Shown here piece after piece: positions 1-5,537 of a stretch of 5,584 nucleotides of DNA (positions within the stretch are counted from its first letter, which is position 1; the number at the start of each line of letters is the position of its first letter). A model generated the notes under the pieces. It ran no database searches and was not told where the DNA came from. It saw only the letters and a program-made list of their open reading frames with translations. This DNA is from an uncultured Selenomonadaceae bacterium. GTDB lineage: Bacteria; Bacillota; Negativicutes; Selenomonadales; Selenomonadaceae. A program made the position numbers and the translations under genes. The DNA is taken from contig CAJOOE010000050.1 of the NCBI GenBank assembly GCA_905236145.1, positions 1 through 5,584 on the forward strand, in the 5' to 3' direction.

Positions 1-15
1 AAAATGCCTTTCTAT

Positions 16-49
16 GTCGCGGAAACGCCTTCCGGGCGTTTATCGCGAC
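16..49. repeat. GC-rich imperfect palindrome (13-bp stem, 5-base loop)
   Basis: Positions 16-21 (GTCGCG) pair with 44-49 (CGCGAC), and 23-29 (AAACGCC) pair with 35-41 (GGCGTTT). The loop is 30-34 (TTCCG), with a small 1x2 internal mismatch. No T run follows on either strand, so it is not a standard intrinsic terminator. It lies in a GC-rich patch covering about the first 90 bases, which stands out against the AT-rich DNA that follows. A second 6-bp stem (46-51 with 62-67) shares bases 46-49 with the first, so only one of the two can form at a time. It could be a dispersed intergenic palindrome or part of an RNA leader; the window alone cannot decide. Confidence 0.5.
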
Positions 50-114
50 CGCCTCCCGTCACGGTCGGCGTGTTTTCTCCGCTCCTTACTTCGTCAAATT
101 TTTATTTTTTTTGA

Positions 115-153
115 TTTTGCCGGGAATTTTGGTTTTCCGGCAAAAAATTTTTT
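115..153 (+). terminator. Intrinsic terminator upstream of ligA
   Basis: Bases 115-126 pair with 134-145 in a 12-bp stem: four A-T pairs at the base, a GCCGG/CCGGC core, one G-T wobble and two A-T pairs at the top. The loop is 127-133. Six T residues (148-153) follow two bases after the stem. The T run is only on the + strand, so it should stop transcripts arriving from the left, probably those of a gene outside the window. It lies just before the predicted ligA promoter, which separates ligA from upstream transcription. Confidence 0.7.
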
Positions 154-155
154 CG

Positions 156-184
156 TATACAAAAAATCTTTCGCCCGGTAAAAT
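156..184 (+). promoter_or_regulatory. Predicted sigma-70 promoter for ligA
   Basis: The -35 candidate is TATACA at 156-161 (4 of 6 consensus bases). The -10 candidate is TAAAAT at 179-184 (5 of 6). The spacer is exactly 17 bases. Transcription would start near base 190, giving a leader of about 25 bases before the ligA start. Its place immediately after a terminator supports the call. AT-rich DNA yields chance matches, so this stays a prediction. Confidence 0.5.
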
Positions 185-214
185 ATTGGAAAAAATTTTG
201 ACGGAGAGTGAAAA

Positions 215-2221
215 ATGGATATTTCAAAAATTAAGGAAGAATTGACGAAATTGAGAAAAGAAATTCGCCGGCACAATAAAAAATATTATGATGAAGATTC
301 GCCGGAAATTTCGGATTTTGAATACGATAAATTGATGTCGCGGCTGAAGGAAATCGAAAAAAATTTTCCGGAATTTGTAACGGAAAATTCTCCGACTCAA
401 AAAGTCGGCGGCTCGGCAAAAAAATCCGTCGGAAAACTTATTTCCCACGATATTCCGATGCTTTCTCTGCAGGACGTTTTCAGCAAAAAAGAAGTCGAAA
501 ATTTTGTGAACGAAACGCTTAAAAAAATCGAAAATCCGGAATTTGTCGTCGAAGAAAAAATTGACGGCTTGTCGCTCGCAATTCGATATGAAAACGGCGA
601 ATTTTTGTCGGCAATAACTCGCGGCGACGGATTTACCGGCGAAGATGTGACGGAAAATGCAAAAAAAATTCCCGATATTGTTCAAAAATTGAAAGATTCT
701 CCGAAATATTTGGAAATTCGCGGCGAAGTTTACATGACGCGAAAAAATTTTGCCGCAGTAAACGAAAGACAAGAGCGGCTCGGCTTGAAAATTTTTGCAA
801 ATCCGAGAAATTGTGCCGCCGGAACTCTTCGGCGGCTGGATCCGGAAATCGTCGCGGAAAGAAAATTGTCAATTTTTGTTTTCAATCTTCAAGCCGTCGA
901 AGGCGAAAAAATTTTTTCTCACACCGATGCGTACGAATTTATGAAACGAAATGAGATAAAAATTATCCGAAATTACGAAGTTTGCAAAAATTTTGAGGAA
1001 ATTTGGCGTGCGATTGAAAAAATCGGAAATTCTCGCGAAAATTTGGAATATGATATTGACGGTGCGGTTATAAAAATAAATGATTTTCGTCAACGTGAAA
1101 TTTTGGGAGCGACCGGAAAATTTCCAAAATGGGCAGTCGCGTACAAATATCCGCCGGAAGAAAAAGAGACGATTTTGCGAAAAATTGAGTTGAGCGTCGG
1201 AAGAACCGGAAAAATTACTCCGACGGCTGTTTTTGATCCGGTAAAAATTTGCGGGACTCGCGTCGAAAGAGCGACTTTGCACAATTTTGACTTTATAAAT
1301 TCTCTTGATGTAAGAATCGGCGACACGATAAAAGTTTATAAATCCGGAGAAATTATTCCGAAAATAAGCGGCGTTGTCTTTGAAAAACGTCCGCCGGAGG
1401 CAATTTCTTTCAAAATTCCTCAAAATTGTCCGGCTTGCGGTCATTCTTTGGAACGCGAAGAAAAAGCTGCGGATTTTCGCTGCGTGAATCCGAATTGTCC
1501 GGCTCAAATCGAAAATCATATTTTAAATTTCGTCGGTCGCGGTGCCGCCGATATAAAAGGTTTGGGCGAAAATTTTATTTTAAAATTGATTGACGAAGGA
1601 TTTATAAAAAATATTGCGGATATTTACAAGCTGAAAAATCGTCGTGCGGAGCTTTTGGAGAAAAAAATCTTCGGTTTGGAGAAAAATACCGATAAAATTT
1701 TGTCGGCGATTGAAGAGAGCAAAAAAAATTCTCCGGCAAAAATTTTGACCGGTTTCGGAATTTTCGGCGTGGGAAGTGCCGGAGCCGGCGATTTGATCCG
1801 GCATTTCGGCGGGATTGAAGAAATTGCGAAGGCAAATTTTGAAGAATTGAAAAATGTTCCGGAAATCGGAGACGTGACCGCCGGAAATATCGTAAAATTT
1901 TTCGGAGACGAGGAAAATATAAAAATTTTGGAAGAATTGAAGAATTTCGGTTTGAATTTGAAATCTGACGAAGAAAAAATTTTTCCGAAATCCGAAATTT
2001 TCGGGAAAATTTTCGTTTTGACCGGCACGCTTGAAAAATATTCACGGAGTGACGCGACGAAAATTATCGAAAATCGCGGCGGGATTGTCAAAAATTCTGT
2101 CGGAAAAAAAGTCGATTTTGTAATTTCCGGCGAAAATTCCGGCGAAAAATTAAAAAAAGCCGGCGAACTCGGAATAAAAATTTTAAGCGAAACGGATTTT
2201 GAAAAACTTTTGAACTTGTGA
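215..2221 (+). CDS. ligA: NAD-dependent DNA ligase LigA
   Basis: This enzyme seals nicks in duplex DNA during replication and repair, using NAD+ to form an enzyme-AMP intermediate. At 668 residues it has the usual family length. The N-terminal Ia domain (about 1-70) carries the YYD and SPT..VGG motifs. The adenylation domain has the nucleophile Lys115 in EEKIDG, then RGDG at 136-139, YDIDGAVIK near 279-287 and KWAVAYKYPP near 305-314. The OB-fold region contains VGRTGKITP near 328-336. A zinc finger with Cys405, Cys408, Cys423 and Cys428 precedes a helix-hairpin-helix region (about 440-585) and a C-terminal BRCT domain (about 593-665). GGAG at 203-206 lies 8 bases before the ATG, which supports this start. 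The gene looks intact. It is probably the first gene of a unit with the adenylating enzyme 12 bases downstream. Codon use is strongly AT-biased. Confidence 0.97.
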   Translation: MDISKIKEELTKLRKEIRRHNKKYYDEDSPEISDFEYDKLMSRLKEIEKNFPEFVTENSPTQKVGGSAKKSVGKLISHDIPMLSLQDVFSKKEVENFVNETLKKIENPEFVVEEKIDGLSLAIRYENGEFLSAITRGDGFTGEDVTENAKKIPDIVQKLKDSPKYLEIRGEVYMTRKNFAAVNERQERLGLKIFANPRNCAAGTLRRLDPEIVAERKLSIFVFNLQAVEGEKIFSHTDAYEFMKRNEIKIIRNYEVCKNFEEIWRAIEKIGNSRENLEYDIDGAVIKINDFRQREILGATGKFPKWAVAYKYPPEEKETILRKIELSVGRTGKITPTAVFDPVKICGTRVERATLHNFDFINSLDVRIGDTIKVYKSGEIIPKISGVVFEKRPPEAISFKIPQNCPACGHSLEREEKAADFRCVNPNCPAQIENHILNFVGRGAADIKGLGENFILKLIDEGFIKNIADIYKLKNRRAELLEKKIFGLEKNTDKILSAIEESKKNSPAKILTGFGIFGVGSAGAGDLIRHFGGIEEIAKANFEELKNVPEIGDVTAGNIVKFFGDEENIKILEELKNFGLNLKSDEEKIFPKSEIFGKIFVLTGTLEKYSRSDATKIIENRGGIVKNSVGKKVDFVISGENSGEKLKKAGELGIKILSETDFEKLLNL

Positions 2222-2233
2222 CGGTGAAATAAG

Positions 2234-3427
2234 ATGAATTTTTACGATTTACTCAAAAACCGGACGAAAAATTTCGGCGAAAAAATTTTTCTTCGCGTTG
2301 ACGAAAAAATTTTTACTTACAGAAATTTTTTGCAAAAAGTAGATTCCGCAGAAATTTTCGGCGACGGAGAAATTTTTATAAAACCGGAAAATTTTTTGGA
2401 CGGAGCGATAAAATTTTTTGCCGCCCAAAAATCCGGAAAAATTCCGATTCTTTTGCACTCAAAAATAAATTTTTCTGAAATAAAAAATCCGGGAGCTGCT
2501 CCGGGTTGCGTCATCGGAGTTTTGACCGGCGGATCGACCGGGACGGCAAAAATTTTGTACAGAAATTATGCGAGTTGGGCGGATTTTTTCCCGGAACAGA
2601 ATAAAATCTTCAAAACAGACGAAAATGCGAAAATTTTTATTCACGGAAGTTTGAGTTTTACCGGAAATTTGAACACTTTTCTTGCAATTCTTTATGCCGG
2701 CGGGACGATTTACACGACGGAAAAATTTTCTCCGGGAATTTGGCAAAAAATTTTCGCCGAAATCAATTCGATTTATCTTGTTCCGGCAAAGCTTTCGATT
2801 TTGCCGCCGGACGGAGAATTTAAAAATATTCGCTCGATTTTTACCGGATCTCAACTTTTGAACGAAAAAAAAAGTCGCGTTTTGATGAAAAAATTTCCCG
2901 CCGCAGAAATTTTTGTTTATTATGGTGCGAGCGAATTAAATTTTGTGACTTACAAAAAAATTTCGCCGGAAAATATCGACGACGTAAAAAATTTGGGCAA
3001 GCCGTTCAAAGGAGTTTCGGTCGAAATTCGCGACGGATTTATTTTTGTCGAAAATAAATTCGGAGCCGCCGGAATAAAAATGCCGGCTTGCGTGGGGGAT
3101 CGCGGAAATTTTGACCGGGAAGGAAATTTGATTTTTGAGGGACGCGGGGAAGATTTTATAAATCGCGGCGGCGTGAAATTCAGTGCTGCGGATATTGAAA
3201 GCCGGCTGTTAAAAATTCCGGAAATTGAAAATGCGGCTGTCGTGAAAATTTTTGATGAAATTCGCGGAGAAAATTTTCGTGCGTACATCGTTGCCGGCGA
3301 AAATTTGAGAAAAAAAATTCGCCGGACAATAAATTCGCTTGAAATTCCCGGAGAAATTGTTTTTGTAAAATTTTTGCCGCTCAACGACTGCGGAAAAATC
3401 AGCAAAGAAGGCGATTTTTTTGAATAA
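2234..3427 (+). CDS. Compact ANL-superfamily adenylate-forming enzyme (acyl-CoA ligase/MenE/DltA-like), substrate unknown
   Basis: This is a probable ATP-dependent enzyme that activates a carboxylic acid as an acyl-AMP, then passes it to CoA or a carrier thiol. The core motifs are present in order: the phosphate-binding loop LTGGSTGTAK at 97-106, the YYGASE adenine motif at 229-234, GDRG at 288-291, FEGRGEDFINRGG at 301-313, and an A10-like LPLNDCGKIS at 381-390 whose Lys388 fits the catalytic lysine. The protein has 397 residues; many relatives have 450-550. The shortage lies in the N-terminal part, where only about 96 residues precede the phosphate loop. The start codon has GGTGA at 2223-2227, 6 bases upstream. 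It lies 12 bases after ligA and overlaps the next gene by 8 bases. No carrier protein, menaquinone or teichoic-acid genes adjoin it, so the substrate cannot be inferred. An A9 run (2865-2873) interrupts codons 211-214. Confidence 0.85.
   Translation: MNFYDLLKNRTKNFGEKIFLRVDEKIFTYRNFLQKVDSAEIFGDGEIFIKPENFLDGAIKFFAAQKSGKIPILLHSKINFSEIKNPGAAPGCVIGVLTGGSTGTAKILYRNYASWADFFPEQNKIFKTDENAKIFIHGSLSFTGNLNTFLAILYAGGTIYTTEKFSPGIWQKIFAEINSIYLVPAKLSILPPDGEFKNIRSIFTGSQLLNEKKSRVLMKKFPAAEIFVYYGASELNFVTYKKISPENIDDVKNLGKPFKGVSVEIRDGFIFVENKFGAAGIKMPACVGDRGNFDREGNLIFEGRGEDFINRGGVKFSAADIESRLLKIPEIENAAVVKIFDEIRGENFRAYIVAGENLRKKIRRTINSLEIPGEIVFVKFLPLNDCGKISKEGDFFE
3404..3411 (+). promoter_or_regulatory. Ribosome binding site inside the preceding gene, deciding the start of the small membrane protein
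   Basis: AAAGAAGG lies within the last codons of the adenylating enzyme. It is 8 bases before the TTG at 3420 but 17 bases before the ATG at 3429. The spacing favours the TTG start, which gives an 8-base gene overlap and suggests translational coupling. The ATG would shorten the protein by only three residues. Confidence 0.45.
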
Positions 3428-3626
3428 TATGTTAAAAGCCGTCGCAATTTTGTCCGGCGTGGGAATTTACATAGCCGCGATAATTTTTATTTGCATTTAT
3501 TTGGGCTCGATTGCCGACGATTTTTTTAATCTCGGCGGAAAGGGAAAAATTATCGGAATTTTTCTTGCTTTTCCGATTTCCGGCTGTTCAATTTGGCGGC
3601 GGCTGAAAATCGACGGATTTTTATAA
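3420..3626 (+). CDS. Small two-helix membrane protein, AtpZ-like
   Basis: A 68-residue hydrophobic protein with two predicted membrane segments, about residues 5-29 and 43-59, joined by a short loop with GSIADDFF at 29-36. It ends in a basic WRRLK stretch. This pattern of a glycine-containing first helix, a GxxxD-type loop, a second helix and arginines after it resembles the AtpZ family. AtpZ is a small protein often encoded before ATP synthase genes and linked to F1Fo assembly or Mg2+/Ca2+ uptake. The match is by pattern only; any small two-helix protein could look similar. No ATP synthase genes follow here, because a terminator comes 13 bases later, so it would be an orphan copy. The start is probably TTG at 3420, with ATG at 3429 as the alternative. 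Confidence 0.6.
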   Translation: MNNMLKAVAILSGVGIYIAAIIFICIYLGSIADDFFNLGGKGKIIGIFLAFPISGCSIWRRLKIDGFL

Positions 3627-3638
3627 AAATTCTTTATC

Positions 3639-3696
3639 AAAAAGCGGCGTAATATTCTCTGCTCCGGCTGTGACGATATGAGCCGCCGTTTTTTTT
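3639..3696 (+). terminator. Intrinsic terminator closing the ligA unit, with a large apical region
   Basis: Bases 3639-3649 pair with 3684-3694: five A-T pairs, one G-T wobble and the CGGCG/CGCCG core. Eight T residues run from 3689 to 3696. The enclosed 34 bases can extend the helix through GCTC (3661-3664) with GAGC (3680-3683), leaving an 11-base bulge. A competing inner stem is CGGCT (3665-3669) with AGCCG (3681-3685). The apical part is larger than in a typical simple terminator. Its position after the last gene of the unit and directly before a promoter supports termination. Confidence 0.65.
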
Positions 3697-3697
3697 C

Positions 3698-3726
3698 TTG
3701 AATTACAAAAAAACTTCCGGTATCAT
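3698..3726 (+). promoter_or_regulatory. Predicted sigma-70 promoter for the toxin-antitoxin module
   Basis: The -35 candidate is TTGAAT at 3698-3703 (4 of 6, including TTGA). The -10 candidate is TATCAT at 3721-3726 (5 of 6). The spacer is 17 bases. Transcription would start near 3733, about 27 bases before the antitoxin start. A GATATGA at 3675-3681 has its exact inverse, TCATATC, at 3723-3729 overlapping the -10. That could be part of an operator, but a 7-bp match this far apart may be chance. Confidence 0.55.
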
Positions 3727-3759
3727 ATCAAAAAACATCGCAAAGGGAGGCAAAGAAAT

Positions 3760-4032
3760 ATGCTGGAACTTCAGACTTTTTCCGAAAAAAATTCAAATTA
3801 TATACCGACCGCCGACTTGCCGGAAAATTTTAATCCGAAAGTTGACGGCGGCGACTTGGTTATTTTCACGAAAGCAGAGTTCAAACACTTTACCGAAGAA
3901 ATCAACAAACAATTTGCCGAATCCGGAAACGCCGACTTCTTGAAGGCAACACAAAATGCCCGTTATCTTGCAGAATTGGATCGTCGGATAAAGAGTGAAA
4001 AATCGGAAATACACAAACTTATCGAGGTGTAA
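3760..4032 (+). CDS. Divergent YefM-like antitoxin of a YoeB-type toxin-antitoxin pair
   Basis: This 90-residue protein is the presumed antitoxin, binding and neutralising the YoeB-type toxin encoded 2 bases downstream. The C-terminal part supports this: FLKATQNARYLAELDRRIKS at about 60-79 parallels the LLRSPANARRL..I segment of E. coli YefM that wraps around YoeB. LVIFTKAEFKHFTEEI (33-48) resembles the YefM MSLEEYNSLEET strand-helix region. The first 30 residues do not look like the usual Phd/YefM DNA-binding start. They are rich in Asn, Pro and Asp (NYIPTADLPENFNP at 13-26). A strong ribosome site, AAAGGGAGG at 3742-3750, lies 9 bases before the ATG and fixes the start. Its own promoter lies just upstream. 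The antitoxin role rests on position plus the C-terminal resemblance. Confidence 0.75.
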   Translation: MLELQTFSEKNSNYIPTADLPENFNPKVDGGDLVIFTKAEFKHFTEEINKQFAESGNADFLKATQNARYLAELDRRIKSEKSEIHKLIEV

Positions 4033-4034
4033 CT

Positions 4035-4298
4035 ATGGAGATACTTTGGAAGGAAAGTGCTTGGCTTGAATACCTTGAGTTTGAAAAGCAGGACAGAAAA
4101 ACTTTGGAGAAAATCAACAAGTTGGTCAGAGATATTGAGCGAAACGGAGTTGCCGAAGGATTGGGAAAACCGGAGGCTTTGAAACATCAATATTCCGGTT
4201 ATTGGTCACGAAGGATTGACGAAAAAAATCGACTCATTTACGAAGTCAACGAACAGAATCAATTACACATCATAGCTTGCAAAGGACATTACAATTAA
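4035..4298 (+). CDS. yoeB: YoeB/Txe-family toxin, ribosome-dependent mRNA endoribonuclease
   Basis: YoeB toxins have a small RelE-like fold and cleave mRNA in the ribosomal A site, halting translation when the antitoxin is degraded. This 87-residue protein aligns along its length with the 84-residue E. coli YoeB. Shared blocks are GKPEALKH (44-51), SGYWSRRI (54-61), NRLIY (65-69) and the CxxHY ending. The catalytic residues Glu46, Arg65, His83 and Tyr84 of E. coli correspond to Glu47, Arg66, His85 and Tyr86 here, so it should be active. It differs in one extra Asn after the usual terminal tyrosine. GAGGTG at 4024-4029, which covers the antitoxin's last codons, lies 5 bases before the ATG. The 2-base gap implies coupled translation with the antitoxin. 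The toxin gene comes second, as in yefM-yoeB operons. Confidence 0.93.
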   Translation: MEILWKESAWLEYLEFEKQDRKTLEKINKLVRDIERNGVAEGLGKPEALKHQYSGYWSRRIDEKNRLIYEVNEQNQLHIIACKGHYN

Positions 4299-4306
4299 GA
4301 TTTTTT

Positions 4307-4314
4307 GAAAGGGG
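4307..4314 (+). promoter_or_regulatory. Ribosome binding site fixing the argJ start
   Basis: GAAAGGGG lies 11 bases before the ATG at 4326. An in-frame TTG at 4305 would begin upstream of, and include, this site, so the longer 410-residue reading is unlikely. The ATG start gives a protein beginning MFSEEHRLAG, which leads directly into the conserved GVAYPEGF.AAGV..G start of ArgJ proteins. Confidence 0.75.
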
Positions 4315-4325
4315 TTTTTTTAAAT

Positions 4326-5537
4326 ATGTTCAGCGAAGAACACAGACTCGCGGGAGTTGCTTACCCGGAAGGTTTTACTGCGGCGGGGGTTCGTGCAGGA
4401 ATCAAAAAAAGCGGAAATCTTGACGTTGCGGTTATTTACACGGAAAACCGGGCAAACGTCGCCGGAGTTTTCACTCAAAATACTTTTGCGGCGGCTCCGG
4501 TTCACGTCAGCAAAATTGTCGTCGGAACGGGAACGGCTCACGCAATCGTTGCAAATGCCGGTTGTGCAAATGCCTGCACCGGTGAACAGGGTTTGAAAAA
4601 TGCGGAGAAAATGGCATCGATCGCCGCAGAAAATTTGAAATGCCGGCAAGATGACGTTATCGTCGCATCGACCGGCGTTATCGGCGTAAATTTGGACATG
4701 GAAAAAATGGAAGCGGGAATCAAAAATGCCGTTTCAAAACTTTCCCGCGAAGGAAGCGTAAACGCCGGAAATGCCATTGTCACGACCGACACTTATTCAA
4801 AGGCTTGTGCCACCGCAATCGAAATCGGCGGCAAGCAGGTAAAATTCGGAGCGATTGCCAAAGGTTCCGGAATGATTCAGCCGAATATGGCAACAATGCT
4901 TTGCTTTATCACGACGGATGCGGCGATTGATCAAAAACTTTTGCAAAGTGCTTTGAGCGAAATTACCGAAGTCAGCTTTAACATGATTTCCATTGACGGC
5001 GATATGAGTACAAATGACATGGTTATCGTTCTGGCGAACGGCGCGGCGGGAAATCCGACAATAACCGAAAAAAATGCCGATTATGAAAAATTTTATTCCA
5101 CTCTCAAAAATATCTGCACGGAACTTGCGAAAAAAATTGCGTCGGACGGCGAAGGTGCAACGAAATTTTTAACGATCGACGTTAAAGGTGCGGAAACTTT
5201 TGAGGCCGCAAAACAGGTCGGAATGAGTGTTGCAAAATCTCCGCTTGTCAAGACGGCATTTTTCGGCGAAGATCCGAACTGGGGCAGAGTGGTTTGTGCC
5301 GTCGGATATTCCGGAATAAAAATCGTCCCGGAAAAAACCGTCGTCAAATTCGGAAATATTCCGGTTTATGAAAACGGACTCGGAACGAAATATGACGATG
5401 CCGCATTGAAAAAAGTCATGGCGGCTCACGATATTGTCATTGAAATTGATCTGGGACTCGGAAATTTCGATGCAACGGTTTTCAGTTGCGATTTCAGCTA
5501 TGAATATGTAAAAATAAACGGCGAATATCACACCTGA
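4326..5537 (+). CDS. argJ: Bifunctional ornithine acetyltransferase / N-acetylglutamate synthase ArgJ
   Basis: ArgJ moves the acetyl group from N-acetylornithine to glutamate in the cyclic arginine pathway; bifunctional forms also acetylate glutamate from acetyl-CoA. The 403-residue protein has normal family length. NMATML at 187-192 is the self-cleavage site: the chain is cut before Thr190, which becomes the N-terminal nucleophile of the beta subunit. The oxyanion-hole pair Thr116-Gly117 sits in ASTGVIG, Lys179 in AKGSGMIQP, and the C-terminal Asn398 and Thr403 in YVKINGEYHT complete the active site. Other conserved blocks are NAGCANACTG (77-86) and GEDPNWGRV near residues 315-323. The sequence cannot show whether it is mono- or bifunctional. 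It begins 27 bases after the toxin gene with no clear promoter or terminator between. Neither argC nor argB is visible, although these often adjoin argJ. Its base composition is richer in GC (about 42-55% in sampled lines) than ligA. Confidence 0.96.
   Translation: MFSEEHRLAGVAYPEGFTAAGVRAGIKKSGNLDVAVIYTENRANVAGVFTQNTFAAAPVHVSKIVVGTGTAHAIVANAGCANACTGEQGLKNAEKMASIAAENLKCRQDDVIVASTGVIGVNLDMEKMEAGIKNAVSKLSREGSVNAGNAIVTTDTYSKACATAIEIGGKQVKFGAIAKGSGMIQPNMATMLCFITTDAAIDQKLLQSALSEITEVSFNMISIDGDMSTNDMVIVLANGAAGNPTITEKNADYEKFYSTLKNICTELAKKIASDGEGATKFLTIDVKGAETFEAAKQVGMSVAKSPLVKTAFFGEDPNWGRVVCAVGYSGIKIVPEKTVVKFGNIPVYENGLGTKYDDAALKKVMAAHDIVIEIDLGLGNFDATVFSCDFSYEYVKINGEYHT

Noticed and set aside
20..110. 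A minus-strand reading of the GC-rich patch with AAGGAG near 82-88 (reverse strand) and a short frame ending at TAG
   Set aside because: No ATG, GTG or TTG lies at a workable distance from the AAGGAG, and the frame is under 30 codons with no recognisable motif.
4..114. A short + strand open frame of 36 codons beginning MPFYVAETPSG
   Set aside because: No ribosome site is visible at the window edge, the composition is Pro/Ser-rich, and the frame runs across the hairpin into a T-rich tail. A leader peptide cannot be excluded, but nothing supports one.
869..1519. A 216-codon open frame on the minus strand within ligA, plus similar ones at 224-772, 1602-2045 and 1624-2091
   Set aside because: They lie wholly opposite a well-conserved ligase gene. 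Their translations are low-complexity, rich in Phe, Asn, Arg and Ser, and match no recognisable family. They arise because ligA seldom uses codons that read as stops on the other strand.
2950..3447. A 165-codon minus-strand open frame opposite the adenylating enzyme (others at 2249-2458, 2317-2514 and 2459-2854)
   Set aside because: Same cause as in ligA: Ser/Phe/Ile-rich shadow translation with no supporting ribosome site or family motif.
3698..3943. An 81-codon + strand frame starting at TTG and overlapping the antitoxin
   Set aside because: It begins inside the predicted promoter and has no ribosome site. It is the out-of-frame reading of the antitoxin gene, which itself has a strong ribosome site and family resemblance.
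4311..4321. GGGG followed by seven T residues after the toxin gene, considered as a terminator
   Set aside because: No hairpin precedes the T run. The G run forms part of the argJ ribosome binding site, so this is a spacer rather than a terminator.
4357..4596. A 79-codon + strand frame inside argJ, with minus-strand frames at 4320-4649, 4538-4792, 5093-5347 and 5169-5531
   Set aside because: All overlap the highly conserved ArgJ coding sequence and show no independent motif or start signal.
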